From Paracoccaceae bacterium (GTDB lineage Bacteria; Pseudomonadota; Alphaproteobacteria; Rhodobacterales; Rhodobacteraceae): 64,000 bases of DNA. The notes under the pieces were generated by a model. The model had not been told where the DNA came from. It did not search any database and saw only the letters and a program-made list of their open reading frames with translations. The stretch covers positions 806,001 to 870,000 of the forward strand of contig OY282431.1 of assembly GCA_958296035.1 (NCBI GenBank). Direction: 5' to 3'. Below, piece by piece: positions 36,485 through 46,299 of the stretch. Numbering within the stretch: position 1 is the first letter of the stretch; every line of letters begins with the position of its first letter. The position numbers and the translations under genes were made by a program.

Positions 36485-37810
36485 ATGAAACACACAAACC
36501 TTGAACGCGGCAGTGTCGCCAGATGGCTTTCCGGCGCCACTGTTGCCTTAACTCTTTGTTTCGTAGGGGCTTTTGCGCAAGCCGAGACGACAGTGACGGC
36601 GTTGCTTCCTTTTACAAAGGTGGATAACGCAGCCAGGTTTACGGAAGAGTTGTATGCGCGCTTCCAGGAACAACATCCCGACATCTCGATCGAGTTCGAC
36701 TACCTTGAGCACGACGCCTACCATACCAAGATGCAGACGTTGGCAATTTCGGGCAACTTGCCGACCATTCTGACACTCTGGCCTGGCAAGCGAACCGGGT
36801 ACCTGACGGATCAGGGTTACGCTATGGATCTGCGTCCGATGATTGAGCAAGACAATATCGCCGAGACGCAGCGCGCCGTATTCCTTTCGCCCCAAGGGGC
36901 CAACGGAGAGGTCTACGAGTTGGGCCTGCCTTTGGTAAACTATTCCAACGTCGTCTATGCCAACAAAGCACTGATGGCAGAACTAGGGCTCGAATACCCC
37001 GCAACCCTTGAAGAATTCGAGGAACAAGCAGCAAAGATCATCGAGGCTGGGTATCGACCGGTTGTGTATGGTGACCAGTCGGCATGGGTGATGCAGTCTT
37101 GCCTGTTGTCGATGCTTACGGCACGTATCGGCGGACTCGAATGGTTCGACAAAGCACGGCGTGGTGACTCGGCAAGTTTTTCAGATGAGGAATTCGTCTC
37201 TGCAATTGCCACGGTTTCCCGCATGGTTGACAGCGGGCTCATTGCGGAGAGTGAACCGATGACCACCCGCGAACAGGCGATGTCATTGTTCGTAAGTGGA
37301 CGCTCGGTCTACCTTGTTGGTGGTATTTGGGAGGTTTCCAACCTCAAGAATGCCCTGAGCGAGGATCAGCAGGCGAACATCGGCATGTATACCTTCCCGG
37401 AAATTGCAGGCCAGCGCACGACCAGCGCATCCTCTTCCGGGGCATTGAATACCGGATACGGCATTTCGTCGTCGGCCAGTGAAGCGGAAGCTGCAGCTGC
37501 TTGGGAGTGGGTCAAGTTCGTGATAGACTATGCAAATGCGGATCTAGCAACCAAGTACGGCATCCTTCCGGTCTACAAGGAGGGAGGGATCGAGGAATTC
37601 CTTGAGAACACGCTTGATATGGAAAGTTACCGGTTCTCCTCGGGGATAGAGACAGTTCTTCCGGTGATTGATGACAAGATGGACGCCGAGGGCGTGAATG
37701 AAATCATCAATGCGGGCCTGCAGGAGTTGATCCTGGGGAATACGACACCAGAGAAACTCGCCGTTGCATACGAAAATTGGGTCGCTGCAAATGACAGCAA
37801 CCGCCAGTAA
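36485..37810 (+). CDS. Sugar ABC transporter substrate-binding protein (CUT1)
   Basis: A 441-residue family 1 binding protein with a signal peptide (basic start MKHTNLERGSVARWLSG, hydrophobic core, cleavage near AFAQA-E). TVTALLPFTKVDNAARFTEE, DISIEFDYLEHDAYHTKMQT and the ligand-cleft segments GQRTTSASSSGALNTGYGIS and AWEWVKFVIDYANADLATKY are typical of UgpB/MalE-like proteins. It presumably binds manno-oligosaccharides or other beta-mannosides in the periplasm, judged only from its neighbours. A strong GC hairpin follows the gene, as often seen after highly expressed binding-protein genes. Confidence 0.92.
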   Translation: MKHTNLERGSVARWLSGATVALTLCFVGAFAQAETTVTALLPFTKVDNAARFTEELYARFQEQHPDISIEFDYLEHDAYHTKMQTLAISGNLPTILTLWPGKRTGYLTDQGYAMDLRPMIEQDNIAETQRAVFLSPQGANGEVYELGLPLVNYSNVVYANKALMAELGLEYPATLEEFEEQAAKIIEAGYRPVVYGDQSAWVMQSCLLSMLTARIGGLEWFDKARRGDSASFSDEEFVSAIATVSRMVDSGLIAESEPMTTREQAMSLFVSGRSVYLVGGIWEVSNLKNALSEDQQANIGMYTFPEIAGQRTTSASSSGALNTGYGISSSASEAEAAAAWEWVKFVIDYANADLATKYGILPVYKEGGIEEFLENTLDMESYRFSSGIETVLPVIDDKMDAEGVNEIINAGLQELILGNTTPEKLAVAYENWVAANDSNRQ

Positions 37811-37827
37811 TCTTTAAGGTTTCTCGC

Positions 37828-37852
37828 GCCGCGGCTGGAGATCGGCCGCGGC
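37828..37852 (+). terminator. GC-rich intercistronic hairpin (partial terminator or mRNA stabiliser)
   Basis: GCCGCGGC and its complement GCCGCGGC flank a nine-base loop 17 bases after the binding-protein stop. No T-tract follows and the permease gene starts shortly after, so it more likely protects the binding-protein message from 3' decay and lowers downstream expression. Confidence 0.6.
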
Positions 37853-37873
37853 ACGGGACAGGAGAAATAGGCT

Positions 37874-38752
37874 ATCGAGCGCGAAAATCGCCTGAGCTAC
37901 ATGCTGTTAACGGGACCGGCGCTTTTCGTCTATGCACTCGTTATCGTACTGCCCGTTCTCTACAGTCTTGTACTGAGTTTCACTGAGTGGTCGGGAGTCG
38001 GCTGGCCGAGGTTTGTCGGCTTTGAAAACTACTCCCGGATGCTTTCGGATCCGGTTTTCTGGCACAGCCTTCGAAACAACGCGCTAATCGTACTTGTTTC
38101 GCTCATCGGTCAAATACCGCTCGGTTTCTTTCTTGCCTATATTCTGTACCGCCGCCTGGTTCGCCTTCCGGCTTTCTTCGAGGCCGTGATATTCTTTCCA
38201 ACCTTGCTGAGCCCCGTGGTAGTTGGCCTTCTTTTCGCCGTTGTATTCGCTCCGGTGGGCCTGATCGCCGACCTGATTGGCAAGATACAGGGGCTCCCGT
38301 TGTTCGAGTTGCTGATCTTCAACAGCAAGTCGATGGCCATTGTTCCCTATCTGATCGTGATACTGTGGATGTACACCGGCATTTACATGATCATCTTCCT
38401 GGCCAATCTGCAGAAAATCCAGTCAGAGACAATTGAAGCGGCCGTTCTCGACGGGGCCAGCGAATGGGGTATTCTTATCAAGATCGTGATGCCAGGGCAG
38501 ATTCCTGTCTTTCTGACCACGTCTATCTATGCCATCGCAGGCAGTCTGAAGGGGTTTGAACTTCTTTGGGTCATGACCGAGGGTGGACCCAGCTATTATT
38601 CAAGTGTCCTTGGTCTCTACATGATCGAGAGCACCTTTTCCTATTACAAGTATGGCTTCGGAAGTGCTGTAGCGATCATGCTAATCCTGCTCAGTGTAGT
38701 AGTGATCGTTGTCCTGACACAGGTCGCAGAACGCCTGGCGAGGGAGACCTGA
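37874..38752 (+). CDS. Sugar ABC transporter permease, MalF/UgpA type
   Basis: An inner-membrane permease with six helices. The first is TGPALFVYALVIVLPVLYSL. The EAA loop reads TIEAAVLDGASEWGILIKIV followed by MPGQIPVFLTTSIY. The first ATG is at 37901 (283 residues) but has no ribosome site and leaves almost no cytoplasmic tail. The frame is open upstream to ATC 37874, which sits nine bases after a perfect AGGAG (37860-37864) and would add IERENRLSY. Either an unusual AUC start or a recent ATG-to-ATC change is implied; the extended start is used here. It pairs with the next permease. Confidence 0.85.
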   Translation: MERENRLSYMLLTGPALFVYALVIVLPVLYSLVLSFTEWSGVGWPRFVGFENYSRMLSDPVFWHSLRNNALIVLVSLIGQIPLGFFLAYILYRRLVRLPAFFEAVIFFPTLLSPVVVGLLFAVVFAPVGLIADLIGKIQGLPLFELLIFNSKSMAIVPYLIVILWMYTGIYMIIFLANLQKIQSETIEAAVLDGASEWGILIKIVMPGQIPVFLTTSIYAIAGSLKGFELLWVMTEGGPSYYSSVLGLYMIESTFSYYKYGFGSAVAIMLILLSVVVIVVLTQVAERLARET

Positions 38753-38756
38753 GCCG

Positions 38757-39611
38757 ATGTCGCGGCAATCGCCAAGCGTACGCGCAATTGTACCTTGGCC
38801 GTTCCGAATTGCGGCATGGGTAATTCTGTTCGGCTTCACAGTCTTTACTATCTGCCCATTGGTGTGGGTTCTTTACACCTCGTTCAAGAGTCAATCCGAA
38901 ATCATGCGGTCGCTGATTGCACCGCCCTTGGTCTGGACTCTGGACAATTACCGAAACGCGTGGGAGCTTGGTGAGTTCTCGGGCCTGTTTTTCAACAGCT
39001 TTCTCTACAGCACGGTGACGACAGTCATCGTGATTCTGCTATCGGTCTCGGCGGGTTTTGCCTTTGCAAAAATCCCCTCGCGAAAGACGAGGCTCTGGTA
39101 TTCGTTCTTTCTAGTAGGGCTATTGATCACAATATCCTCGTCAATCGTTCCCATATTCGTGGCTGAAACCTGGCTTGGGCTTGACAATACGCGCTTGGGT
39201 ATCCTTATCCCCTATGTCGCTTTCAATATCTCGTTCGCGGTCTATCTGGCCGTTGCATATATCAGAGGTATTCACGACGAGATCATTGAGGCAGCCAAGC
39301 TTGACGGGGCAAATTACTTGGGAATTTATCGGCAAATCATCCTGCCCATGGCACGTCCCATAATCACCACAATAGCAATTTTCACCTTCCATGCCTGCTG
39401 GATAGAGTACGTGCTGGTCTACATGATCTCGTCCGACAGCTCGATTCGAACTGTCCAGGTCGGCGTCAGCCTGCTCAATGGCAGGCTAGCCTTTAACTAT
39501 GGGTTTCTTTTTGCCGCAATTGTCATTGCAACGTTGCCGCTCTTTATCCTGTTTGTTTTCTTTCGCCGACATTTGCAGGCCGGGTTCTCGATGGGTTCGA
39601 TGAAGGGCTAG
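38757..39611 (+). CDS. Sugar ABC transporter permease, MalG/UgpE type
   Basis: A 284-residue permease starting four bases after the previous stop. It has six membrane helices. The conserved EAA loop is [20 protein letters not shown] followed by [16 protein letters not shown]. The typical CUT1 opening [20 protein letters not shown] precedes the periplasmic loop. Forms the channel heterodimer with the upstream MalF-like protein. Confidence 0.93.
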   Translation: MSRQSPSVRAIVPWPFRIAAWVILFGFTVFTICPLVWVLYTSFKSQSEIMRSLIAPPLVWTLDNYRNAWELGEFSGLFFNSFLYSTVTTVIVILLSVSAGFAFAKIPSRKTRLWYSFFLVGLLITISSSIVPIFVAETWLGLDNTRLGILIPYVAFNISFAVYLAVAYIRGIHDEIIEAAKLDGANYLGIYRQIILPMARPIITTIAIFTFHACWIEYVLVYMISSDSSIRTVQVGVSLLNGRLAFNYGFLFAAIVIATLPLFILFVFFRRHLQAGFSMGSMKG

Positions 39612-39619
39612 GGAAAGTC

Positions 39620-40657
39620 ATGGCAAGTCTGAAACTCAGGAACGTCGCCAAGTCCTACGGTACGGTACAGGTCATGAGCGGGATTAACCTGTCCATTGGT
39701 GACGGGAAACTGGTCGTATTCGTAGGCCCGTCGGGCTGTGGAAAATCCACACTTTTAAGAATGATCGCAGGTCTTGAGGAAATAACAAGCGGGACAATTT
39801 CGATTGGAGGCGAGGTCGTCAATGACGTGATTCCCTCGCAACGAGGCGTAGCCATGGTGTTTCAAAGCTACGCGCTTTATCCACATATGACTGTCTACAA
39901 CAATATGGCTTTTGCGTTGCGACAGGCGGGTAGCGCTCAGGACGAGATTGACAGGCGCGTGCGTGCCGCGGCGGAATCGCTGCAGATCAAGGACTTGCTC
40001 AACCGACATCCGCGACAACTATCCGGGGGGCAGCGACAACGCGTCGCAATCGGTCGGGCCATCGTGCGTGAGCCGGAAGTGTTCCTTTTTGATGAGCCAC
40101 TCTCAAATTTGGATGCCGCCTTGCGTGCGCAGACACGTGTCGAAATCGCCGAACTTCACGCACGACTCAATACGACGATGATCTACGTGACCCATGACCA
40201 GGTCGAGGCATTGACGCTTGCAGACAATATTGTCGTGCTCAATAACGGCCGCGTCGAGCAGGTCGGAACTCCCATGGAGTTGTACCACTGTCCGGCGAAC
40301 AAGTTTGTGGCCGGCTTCATAGGAAGCCCGCAGATGAATTTCTTCAGCGACGAGGCAGAGCTGAACCGGCTTGCCAGCGTACTGAGAATTGAACTCGAGG
40401 AAACTTCCACCCTGGGGGTTCGGCCTGAACACCTGTTCCTTTGTGACGCAGGCAAGTCGTTTGTCTCCGGCGCCTTGCGAATTGTCGAACAGTTCGGCGA
40501 GTATGACCTCGCATACCTCACCTCAAAGGGAGGCGTCGATTTCATTGCCAAGGTGCCGCCCGAATCCATTCGTGGAGAACGCGGCCAGATTCTTGGCTTC
40601 ACAGCGGTGTCAGAACATGTTCACGTCTTCAACGAAGTAGGCTTGCGGGCAAGGTGA
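39620..40657 (+). CDS. Sugar ABC transporter ATPase, MalK/UgpC type
   Basis: A 345-residue ATPase with Walker [11 protein letters not shown]-loop [20 protein letters not shown], signature LSGGQRQR, Walker [13 protein letters not shown] and [16 protein letters not shown]. The C-terminal TOBE/MOP domain ([28 protein letters not shown]) is present. It completes the CUT1 transporter eight bases after the second permease. A small hairpin lies just after the stop, and nothing else follows on this strand for 350 bases, so it is probably the last gene of the mannoside operon. Confidence 0.94.
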   Translation: MASLKLRNVAKSYGTVQVMSGINLSIGDGKLVVFVGPSGCGKSTLLRMIAGLEEITSGTISIGGEVVNDVIPSQRGVAMVFQSYALYPHMTVYNNMAFALRQAGSAQDEIDRRVRAAAESLQIKDLLNRHPRQLSGGQRQRVAIGRAIVREPEVFLFDEPLSNLDAALRAQTRVEIAELHARLNTTMIYVTHDQVEALTLADNIVVLNNGRVEQVGTPMELYHCPANKFVAGFIGSPQMNFFSDEAELNRLASVLRIELEETSTLGVRPEHLFLCDAGKSFVSGALRIVEQFGEYDLAYLTSKGGVDFIAKVPPESIRGERGQILGFTAVSEHVHVFNEVGLRAR

Positions 40658-41007
40658 TTATTCCTGGGGACATTGCTAGTCCCGTCGTTTGAAGTGAATG
40701 GCCAGGGAAACGGTTGGCAAGATGTCTTGAATTACGATGTTACTCGCAGGCGGATCTGGATTAGGGGAGGAAAATACGGGGCCTGTTGCGATGTCAGGCA
40801 TTAGTAACAACTGCCACGCCGGGCGTTGACAACACTTGTTGGCGCGGCTGGTCTGCCAACTCCGGAAATTGCAATTCCTTTTGGGTCAAGGCTCCATCTG
40901 GCAAGCCGGCAGAGGGAACTGGGGCGTATGGTCTTGTGGCCCAATTGGCATCTCGACCACGCATGGACTAATTCGGACATCACAGAATTCTACTTGCGGT
41001 CCCAGAC
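40658..41007. other. Intergenic, no recognisable gene
   Basis: 350 bases between the sugar ABC operon and the isomerase gene. Short overlapping frames show no family resemblance. Apart from the weak hairpin at its left end nothing is recognised. Confidence 0.5.
40667..40683 (+). terminator. Small hairpin after the mannoside operon
   Basis: GGGAC and GTCCC form a 5-bp stem with a seven-base loop nine bases after the ATPase stop, followed by GTCGTTT. A weak candidate for the operon terminator. Confidence 0.35.
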
Positions 41008-41622
41008 ATGAATATCATCAACTACTATTTTTCTGTTTTGTCACCATTCACCTATCTGGCAGGAGACCGGTTGGAGGCTTTGGCAGAACAAAACGGCTAT
41101 ACAGTTCGTTACAAACCATTCGACATCATGGCATTGTTTGCCTTGACCGGCGGGGTTCCACCGAAACAGCGTCACAAGTCTCGGCAACGCTATCGAATTG
41201 AGGACTTGTCACGAACTTCCAGGTTGCGACGAATGCCTATCAACTTGCATCCCCGGTTTTGGCCGACGGATCCGGTTCCGGCGTCTTGCAGCATCATTAA
41301 TGCAGCAAAGCAGGAAGGCGACACAGGTTTGCTGGTGCGCGAAGTGTTGACTAGTTGCTGGGCCAGAGACGAGGATATTTCTCGAATGGAAGTCATTGGC
41401 AGTTGCCTGGCTGCTGCCGGATTTGATCCTGGGCTGGCACAAGCCGACCAAGTCGTGGCCAGGGACAGATTCAATCAATACACGGATAGCGCAGCCCGAG
41501 AAGGAGCATTTGGTTCCCCAACCTATGTGCTAAACGGCGAAGTGTTCTGGGGGCAAGACCGGTTGGATCATTTGGAGGCCGTGCTTGTTGGTCGATTATC
41601 TCCGGCAGTCGACTGCCTGTGA
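41008..41622 (+). CDS. 2-hydroxychromene-2-carboxylate isomerase / DsbA-like thioredoxin-fold protein
   Basis: A 204-residue member of the GST-kappa/HCCA isomerase group of the DsbA superfamily. The N-terminal INYYFSVLSPFTYLAGDRLE has Ser-Pro in place of the DsbA CxxC, as in the glutathione-dependent isomerase family. YKPFDIMALFALTGG, the LHPRFWPTDPVPASCSIINA region and the C-terminal REGAFGSPTYVLNGEVFWGQ (cis-Pro and the F/WGQDR motif) are diagnostic. Known members isomerise 2-hydroxychromene-2-carboxylate in naphthalene degradation, but most homologues act as general glutathione-linked isomerases or transferases. No aromatic degradation genes are nearby, so the physiological substrate is open. 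Confidence 0.88.
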   Translation: MNIINYYFSVLSPFTYLAGDRLEALAEQNGYTVRYKPFDIMALFALTGGVPPKQRHKSRQRYRIEDLSRTSRLRRMPINLHPRFWPTDPVPASCSIINAAKQEGDTGLLVREVLTSCWARDEDISRMEVIGSCLAAAGFDPGLAQADQVVARDRFNQYTDSAAREGAFGSPTYVLNGEVFWGQDRLDHLEAVLVGRLSPAVDCL

Positions 41623-41679
41623 CGCGCTTACGATATACCTTGGTCGGGACACAGTAGTCAGAGGATCTCTCGTGACCCA

Positions 41680-42282
41680 ATGTCCCGAGGCCAAGGGGCC
41701 GTGATCGCTCATGCCATGAAGTTAAAGCCCAGGGATGTTGCAGCTGTTATCGTTGGGGTGGTGTTCTTGCTTCAAACTGTTGCATCTGACGCTCAGACCG
41801 AACAACAGAATGATGCCACCGCGGGCATACCCGAAGCCGTATCCCAGGAACCGTCAGTCGGCACGGAAACCAAGTTGCCGTTGCCGAGGTTTGTTTCTTT
41901 GAAGGCAAGCAGGGCAAATGTCAGACGCGGCCCCAGTCGTCGTCATAGAGTGGATTGGGAATTGCTCAAGGTTGGAATTCCCCTTGAAATCGTTGCCGAA
42001 TTCGGTCTCTGGCGCCAGATACGCACTTGGGGAGAAGTTTCGGGATGGATTTACTTCTCGGTCCTGACTGGAACACGGACGGCTGTTGTCACAAGTGAAA
42101 GTACAGCAATGAGGTCTTCGCCTGATGACCAGGCTCCAACTATTGCCCGGGTTCACAGAGATTCGATCGGCCGAATTGAACGCTGCAACCCGAATTGGTG
42201 CAAATTGCAAGTGGAGAAGTATTCTGGCTGGATTGACAAGAAAGCAATCTGGGGTATCAAACCTGGTGAGCTAATCGATTGA
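41680..42282 (+). CDS. Secreted protein with bacterial SH3 (SH3_4) domains
   Basis: A 200-residue protein from ATG 41680, or 188 from ATG 41716. A signal sequence (AAVIVGVVFLLQTVASDA) is followed by a variable linker and two SH3_4-type repeats. The first is FVSLKASRANVRRGPSRRHR followed by VDWELLKVGIPLEIVAEFGL. The second covers TAVVTSESTAMRSSP through CKLQVEKYSGWIDKKAIWGI. Alphaproteobacterial members are periplasmic, of unknown function, often thought to bind cell-wall or peptide ligands. It starts 57 bases after the isomerase. Confidence 0.85.
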   Translation: MSRGQGAVIAHAMKLKPRDVAAVIVGVVFLLQTVASDAQTEQQNDATAGIPEAVSQEPSVGTETKLPLPRFVSLKASRANVRRGPSRRHRVDWELLKVGIPLEIVAEFGLWRQIRTWGEVSGWIYFSVLTGTRTAVVTSESTAMRSSPDDQAPTIARVHRDSIGRIERCNPNWCKLQVEKYSGWIDKKAIWGIKPGELID

Positions 42283-42493
42283 TTGCACGATGGCAGACCT
42301 TTGTAGCGCTGAAACTGGAAAGGAACTGTGGCTCCTGCCATCGGGCTGGAGCAGACCGGATCCGAGGCCATCGCTATTATCAATTCGGCCACCGGCCTGG
42401 CCCGCGGATCATGCATCCGTAGCAGGCACCATGGAAGTGATCGGCAAGGGCGGAATAGAAATGTCCTGCCGGTTTTTCAGGAAACCTGACAAT

Positions 42494-44203
42494 TTACCGA
42501 TAGTCTTGCTCGACACCCCTCGGGGTGACAAACCCGAGGTCCAGATCGCGCTCGATATTCTCGCGGCTTCGAAGGGCAGGGTTACCAAGTCCTCCCCCTC
42601 CGCAAGCACGCAGGACAAGTCGGTCACCGTCACACAACTGCACTCCTGTTGCCTTGGCGGGTATTGTCGTCGTGGTCGTGCCGGAGACACTGTATATCGT
42701 GCTTGGTGCACCGGGTTTTCCGCCGTGAATGCCTTGGGGACGAGCCCTGTCAAAGCGGCTGCCTAGAACTGTGCAATGACAGTCGGCTTCTACCTGGATT
42801 TCGGTTTCCAGCGCACAGCCGCCGCGCTGACGCCCGGCACCGCCCGTATCGGGCTTGATTTCCCTTCGGATATAGCGGACCGGATAGTTGTCTTCCTCTA
42901 TCTCGACATTCGGAATCAGCACGTTGCTGGCAGCTATGCAAGTCGCATTCATGCCGTCATATTGTGTCCTTGCACCACCGCCGGTTCCGAGACCGTCCAG
43001 AATCCAGTGAATAAAGGGACTGCCGGACACCGGGTGTGTTCCAGATAGGCAGACTCCAAGCCACATCATCGACCAGGTTCCAATTGCCTTGTCGGGGACC
43101 GCCATGGACAACGCACCAATTACGAGATCGTAGACGCGACCTCCCGCTTCCGTGGTTGAGGCACCTATTGGTGCGGGCGAAACAGGATTCAGGATCGTTC
43201 CACGCGGAATAATGACGTCGATGGGACGAAAAAAGCCCGCGTTGCGTGGTATCTCCGGATCCAGAAACAGAAAAAAGCCTGCATAGGTCGAGGCCAGCGA
43301 ATTCCAGTATGAAGCGTTTATGAAGCCCTCCGTCTGAACGTGGGTGCCGGTGAAGTCGGCAACCACGCCGCTGCCTTGAAAGGTCAGGTTGACCCTCATC
43401 TCGTACACGTCGTCGTTTACGCCGTCATGATCGATATAGTCCACGAATTCATGGGTCCCGTCAGGAATCTCTTCGAGTTCGGCGCGGACCCGTCGTTCCG
43501 ACAAATCAAGGATTTCAGCAAGGATAGTCTTGAGGTGGCGACCACCATAACGCGTAATCACCTGCTCGACGCCAGCGCGTGCTACTTTCAGCGACGCCAG
43601 CATGGCAAGGAGGTCGCCTGTTTCCTGTTCGGGCAGCCTGACGTTTATTTGGAACAGGCGCAGAAAATCGTCGAACAATTCTCCGTCTTCACCGATCTTG
43701 ATGCGAGGAAAGCGGACACCTTCCTGGAATATACTTGTAGCACCGACGCAGTAACTTCCGACCACCATTCCACCGATATCGATCTGGTGGGCGGTCGAAC
43801 CACAAAACATCATTAGATCGTCGCCGTCAAAGATCGGCATGAAGATGTTCAAGTCCTGTGTGTGGGTTCCTCCGGCATAGGCATCGTTGGTTAGAAAGAT
43901 GTCACCTGGTCGCATGGATTCAGTGCCCTTTTGTACCAGAATTGACTTCAGTGCCGCCTGCATGCCGCCCTGATGGTGTGGAATGAACTGTCCCATCGCC
44001 ACGAGGTCACCGACAGCATCCAGCAATGCCACCGAAAAGTCGCGAGATTCATAAAAGATTGTCGAATGCGCGGTTCTGAGCATTGTTGCGCCCATCTCTT
44101 CCACAATCGCTTCGAGACGCATTCTGACGACCTCCAATGTTACCGGATCGACTCCACGCTTCGCTTCAACGTTAACATCATGAGATTCTTCAGATCTTTT
44201 CAT
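42494..44203 (-). CDS. Hydantoinase/oxoprolinase HyuB-type subunit (copy 1)
   Basis: A 569-residue HyuB-family protein from ATG 44203, which overlaps the hyuA stop (ATGA) and follows a GGAG site. Family blocks are GVDPVTLEVVRMRLEAIVEE, MGATMLRTAHSTIFYESRDF, FLTNDAYAGGTHTQDL, HQIDIGGMVVGSY, NASYWNSLASTYAGFFL, GASTTEAGGRVYD and the C-terminal ACGGGGLGNPALRSRE. HyuB supplies the hydrolase half of ATP-dependent cyclic-amide or carboxylase enzymes (N-methylhydantoinase, 5-oxoprolinase, caprolactamase, acetone/acetophenone carboxylases). No third small subunit gene is present, which speaks against acetone carboxylase. Closely similar to the second copy at 49541-51265. Confidence 0.92.
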   Translation of the reverse strand: MKRSEESHDVNVEAKRGVDPVTLEVVRMRLEAIVEEMGATMLRTAHSTIFYESRDFSVALLDAVGDLVAMGQFIPHHQGGMQAALKSILVQKGTESMRPGDIFLTNDAYAGGTHTQDLNIFMPIFDGDDLMMFCGSTAHQIDIGGMVVGSYCVGATSIFQEGVRFPRIKIGEDGELFDDFLRLFQINVRLPEQETGDLLAMLASLKVARAGVEQVITRYGGRHLKTILAEILDLSERRVRAELEEIPDGTHEFVDYIDHDGVNDDVYEMRVNLTFQGSGVVADFTGTHVQTEGFINASYWNSLASTYAGFFLFLDPEIPRNAGFFRPIDVIIPRGTILNPVSPAPIGASTTEAGGRVYDLVIGALSMAVPDKAIGTWSMMWLGVCLSGTHPVSGSPFIHWILDGLGTGGGARTQYDGMNATCIAASNVLIPNVEIEEDNYPVRYIRREIKPDTGGAGRQRGGCALETEIQVEADCHCTVLGSRFDRARPQGIHGGKPGAPSTIYSVSGTTTTTIPAKATGVQLCDGDRLVLRACGGGGLGNPALRSRENIERDLDLGFVTPRGVEQDYR

Positions 44204-46299
44204 TTCCGCACTCCTCGCCGGGTCACGATGAAATTCCCGAATGTATCCACCTCGAGAGTCTGACCTGGCCGCACAACAATCGTTGTCGTTGGCAATTCGA
44301 CGATGGCCTGTCCACAAAGCAATGTACCTGCATCGATTGCCTCGCCGTCAAGTACAGGTGTTTCCGCGTAGGAACCCAACTCGCTGAAATACGCCATGCG
44401 CTTTCCCTTTGTTGCCTTTCCCGGGCCTGATGAACGTGAAGTGATTGCGTCAACATCCGGTTTCCTGCATGTCCTGTAGACACTTGCCCTGAGATTGATG
44501 AGCTGAATTGATTCCTCGTCGAGGAGATAGCCGTACGATTTGTAATAGGTTTGGTTGAAACGCTCGATGATCTGGGAAATGTCCTTGATCCGAGCAGGTA
44601 TTGTCACTCTGATGTCGTGGGCCTGACCACGGTATCGCATGTCCGCAACACAGTGCGCCCAAATGTCATCCTGATCACTGTTGTGTGAAAAATGTTCCAC
44701 GCCGTCGCCAATCATTCTGTCCAGTGATTGATTGAGCAGTTCAACATCTACGCCAGAAAGCCTTGTGTTGATTGTCGCCACGAAATCTCGATGCAGATCG
44801 GCGCAGAGCAGACCGAATGCAGAGAAACCCGAGGCAAGACTGGGGATCACGACAGTGTCGACTTCCATTTCCTCCATCAGGGCGGTTGCGTGGGTCGCGC
44901 CAGCCCCGCCAAACGAAAGCAGGGAAAAACGGCGCGGGTCGTGGCCCCGTTCGACCGAAACCACACGTATGCCGTTGATCATGTTGGCGTTCACGATGTT
45001 GAATATTCCGTCGGCGGTTTCAGTAACTGAACGACCAATCGCAGTGGCGACGCTCTTGATGACACTGCTGGCGCGCCTGAGGTTTAGCTTGATGCGACCC
45101 CCCAGGTAGTAGTCTGGATCAATGTAACCCAGAACCACGTCGGCATCGGTCACTGTCGCCTGATCACCTCCCTTGTCATAGCACGCGGGCCCGGGCGCCG
45201 CGCCCATCGAACGCGGGCCGACATGCAGTCCGCCGGCCTTGTCAAGCCACGCAATCGAACCGCCTCCCGAACCGATTGTATGAATATCGATAAAGGGAAT
45301 CAGCACATCCCAGCCCTCGAACTTGCAGTGGGTTGAGGTTGACGTGATTGGAGTGGACAATGTTGCCTGACCGTCGCGGATGAGACTGATGTCGCAGCTG
45401 GTTCCCCCCATATCGAATGAAATGAAGTTTGGATAACCGGTAAGCGAGCCCCAATAGGCACTGCCGATGACACCTCCGGCGGGCCCTGACAGCAGGAGAT
45501 TGACGGCTTTGCGCGCGGCCGTGTCGGGGTCGCTAACGCCTCCATTTGACTCCATGACCTGCATTGATGTGGACAGTCCGGTCTGCTCTAGCCGACGATT
45601 CAGTTCACTCAGGTAATCGTGGACAGGAGGATGGAGATAGGCATTCAAGTGCGTCGTGCAGGCCCGCTCGTAGTCACGGATTTCCGGGCAGACCTCGTGT
45701 GACACCGATACGTGGACATCGGGCAGCAGAGTCTTGAAAAGTTCCTCTACGCGTTTCTCGTGCACGGGATTGCGAAAGGAAAACAGGAAGCACACACCTA
45801 CACTTTCCAGTCTCCGCCGCTTAACTTCCTCAACAACTGTCAATACCTGTTCATCGCGCAGTTCTTCGATTGCCCGTCCTGTCCGCTCGACCCGCTCATC
45901 GACCTCGAAAATGTTATTCCTGGTTACCAGGGGCTCGGGCTCCTTCGCCCTGGTATCGTACATGTTCTCGCGAAACATTCGGCGCATCACCAGAGTGTCG
46001 CGAAAACCGCGTGTGGTCACAAAACCCATCCTGGCGCCCTTGCGTTCCAGGAGCGCGTTGGCTGCCACCGTGCTGCCATGGACCAGTCTACCTACACCAG
46101 ACACCAGATCTGGCACTTCTGTCAGGTTGCGCCGGGCCAAGGTCTCAACGCCTTGCATGATGCTGTCGACCAGGTTCGACGGATCTGATGGCACCTTGAC
46201 CAAGTCAACTCTGCCGGATTTCCCAACGAGAATCAGATCAGTGAAAGTTCCTCCGACATCAATTCCCAGCAGGATTTCAGTCTGCTTCGACGTCGCCAT
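44200..46299 (-). CDS. Hydantoinase/oxoprolinase HyuA-type subunit (copy 1)
   Basis: A 699-residue HyuA-family ATPase from ATG 46299, with GGAGGA upstream; the frame is open further but not family-like. The N-terminal LLGIDVGGTFTDLILVGKSG and LVHGSTVAANALLERKGARM are conserved. CPEIRDYERACTTHLNAYL, GGVIGSAYWGSL, FISFDMGGTSCDISLIRDG and IHTIGSGGGSIAWLDKAGGL form the nucleotide-binding and active-site core. ADMRYRGQAHDIRVTIP and the C-terminal TTTIVVRPGQTLEVD are also typical. It phosphorylates or activates the cyclic amide using ATP for the HyuB partner. Translationally coupled to hyuB and divergent from the class III aminotransferase. Confidence 0.93.
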   Translation of the reverse strand: MATSKQTEILLGIDVGGTFTDLILVGKSGRVDLVKVPSDPSNLVDSIMQGVETLARRNLTEVPDLVSGVGRLVHGSTVAANALLERKGARMGFVTTRGFRDTLVMRRMFRENMYDTRAKEPEPLVTRNNIFEVDERVERTGRAIEELRDEQVLTVVEEVKRRRLESVGVCFLFSFRNPVHEKRVEELFKTLLPDVHVSVSHEVCPEIRDYERACTTHLNAYLHPPVHDYLSELNRRLEQTGLSTSMQVMESNGGVSDPDTAARKAVNLLLSGPAGGVIGSAYWGSLTGYPNFISFDMGGTSCDISLIRDGQATLSTPITSTSTHCKFEGWDVLIPFIDIHTIGSGGGSIAWLDKAGGLHVGPRSMGAAPGPACYDKGGDQATVTDADVVLGYIDPDYYLGGRIKLNLRRASSVIKSVATAIGRSVTETADGIFNIVNANMINGIRVVSVERGHDPRRFSLLSFGGAGATHATALMEEMEVDTVVIPSLASGFSAFGLLCADLHRDFVATINTRLSGVDVELLNQSLDRMIGDGVEHFSHNSDQDDIWAHCVADMRYRGQAHDIRVTIPARIKDISQIIERFNQTYYKSYGYLLDEESIQLINLRASVYRTCRKPDVDAITSRSSGPGKATKGKRMAYFSELGSYAETPVLDGEAIDAGTLLCGQAIVELPTTTIVVRPGQTLEVDTFGNFIVTRRGVRK

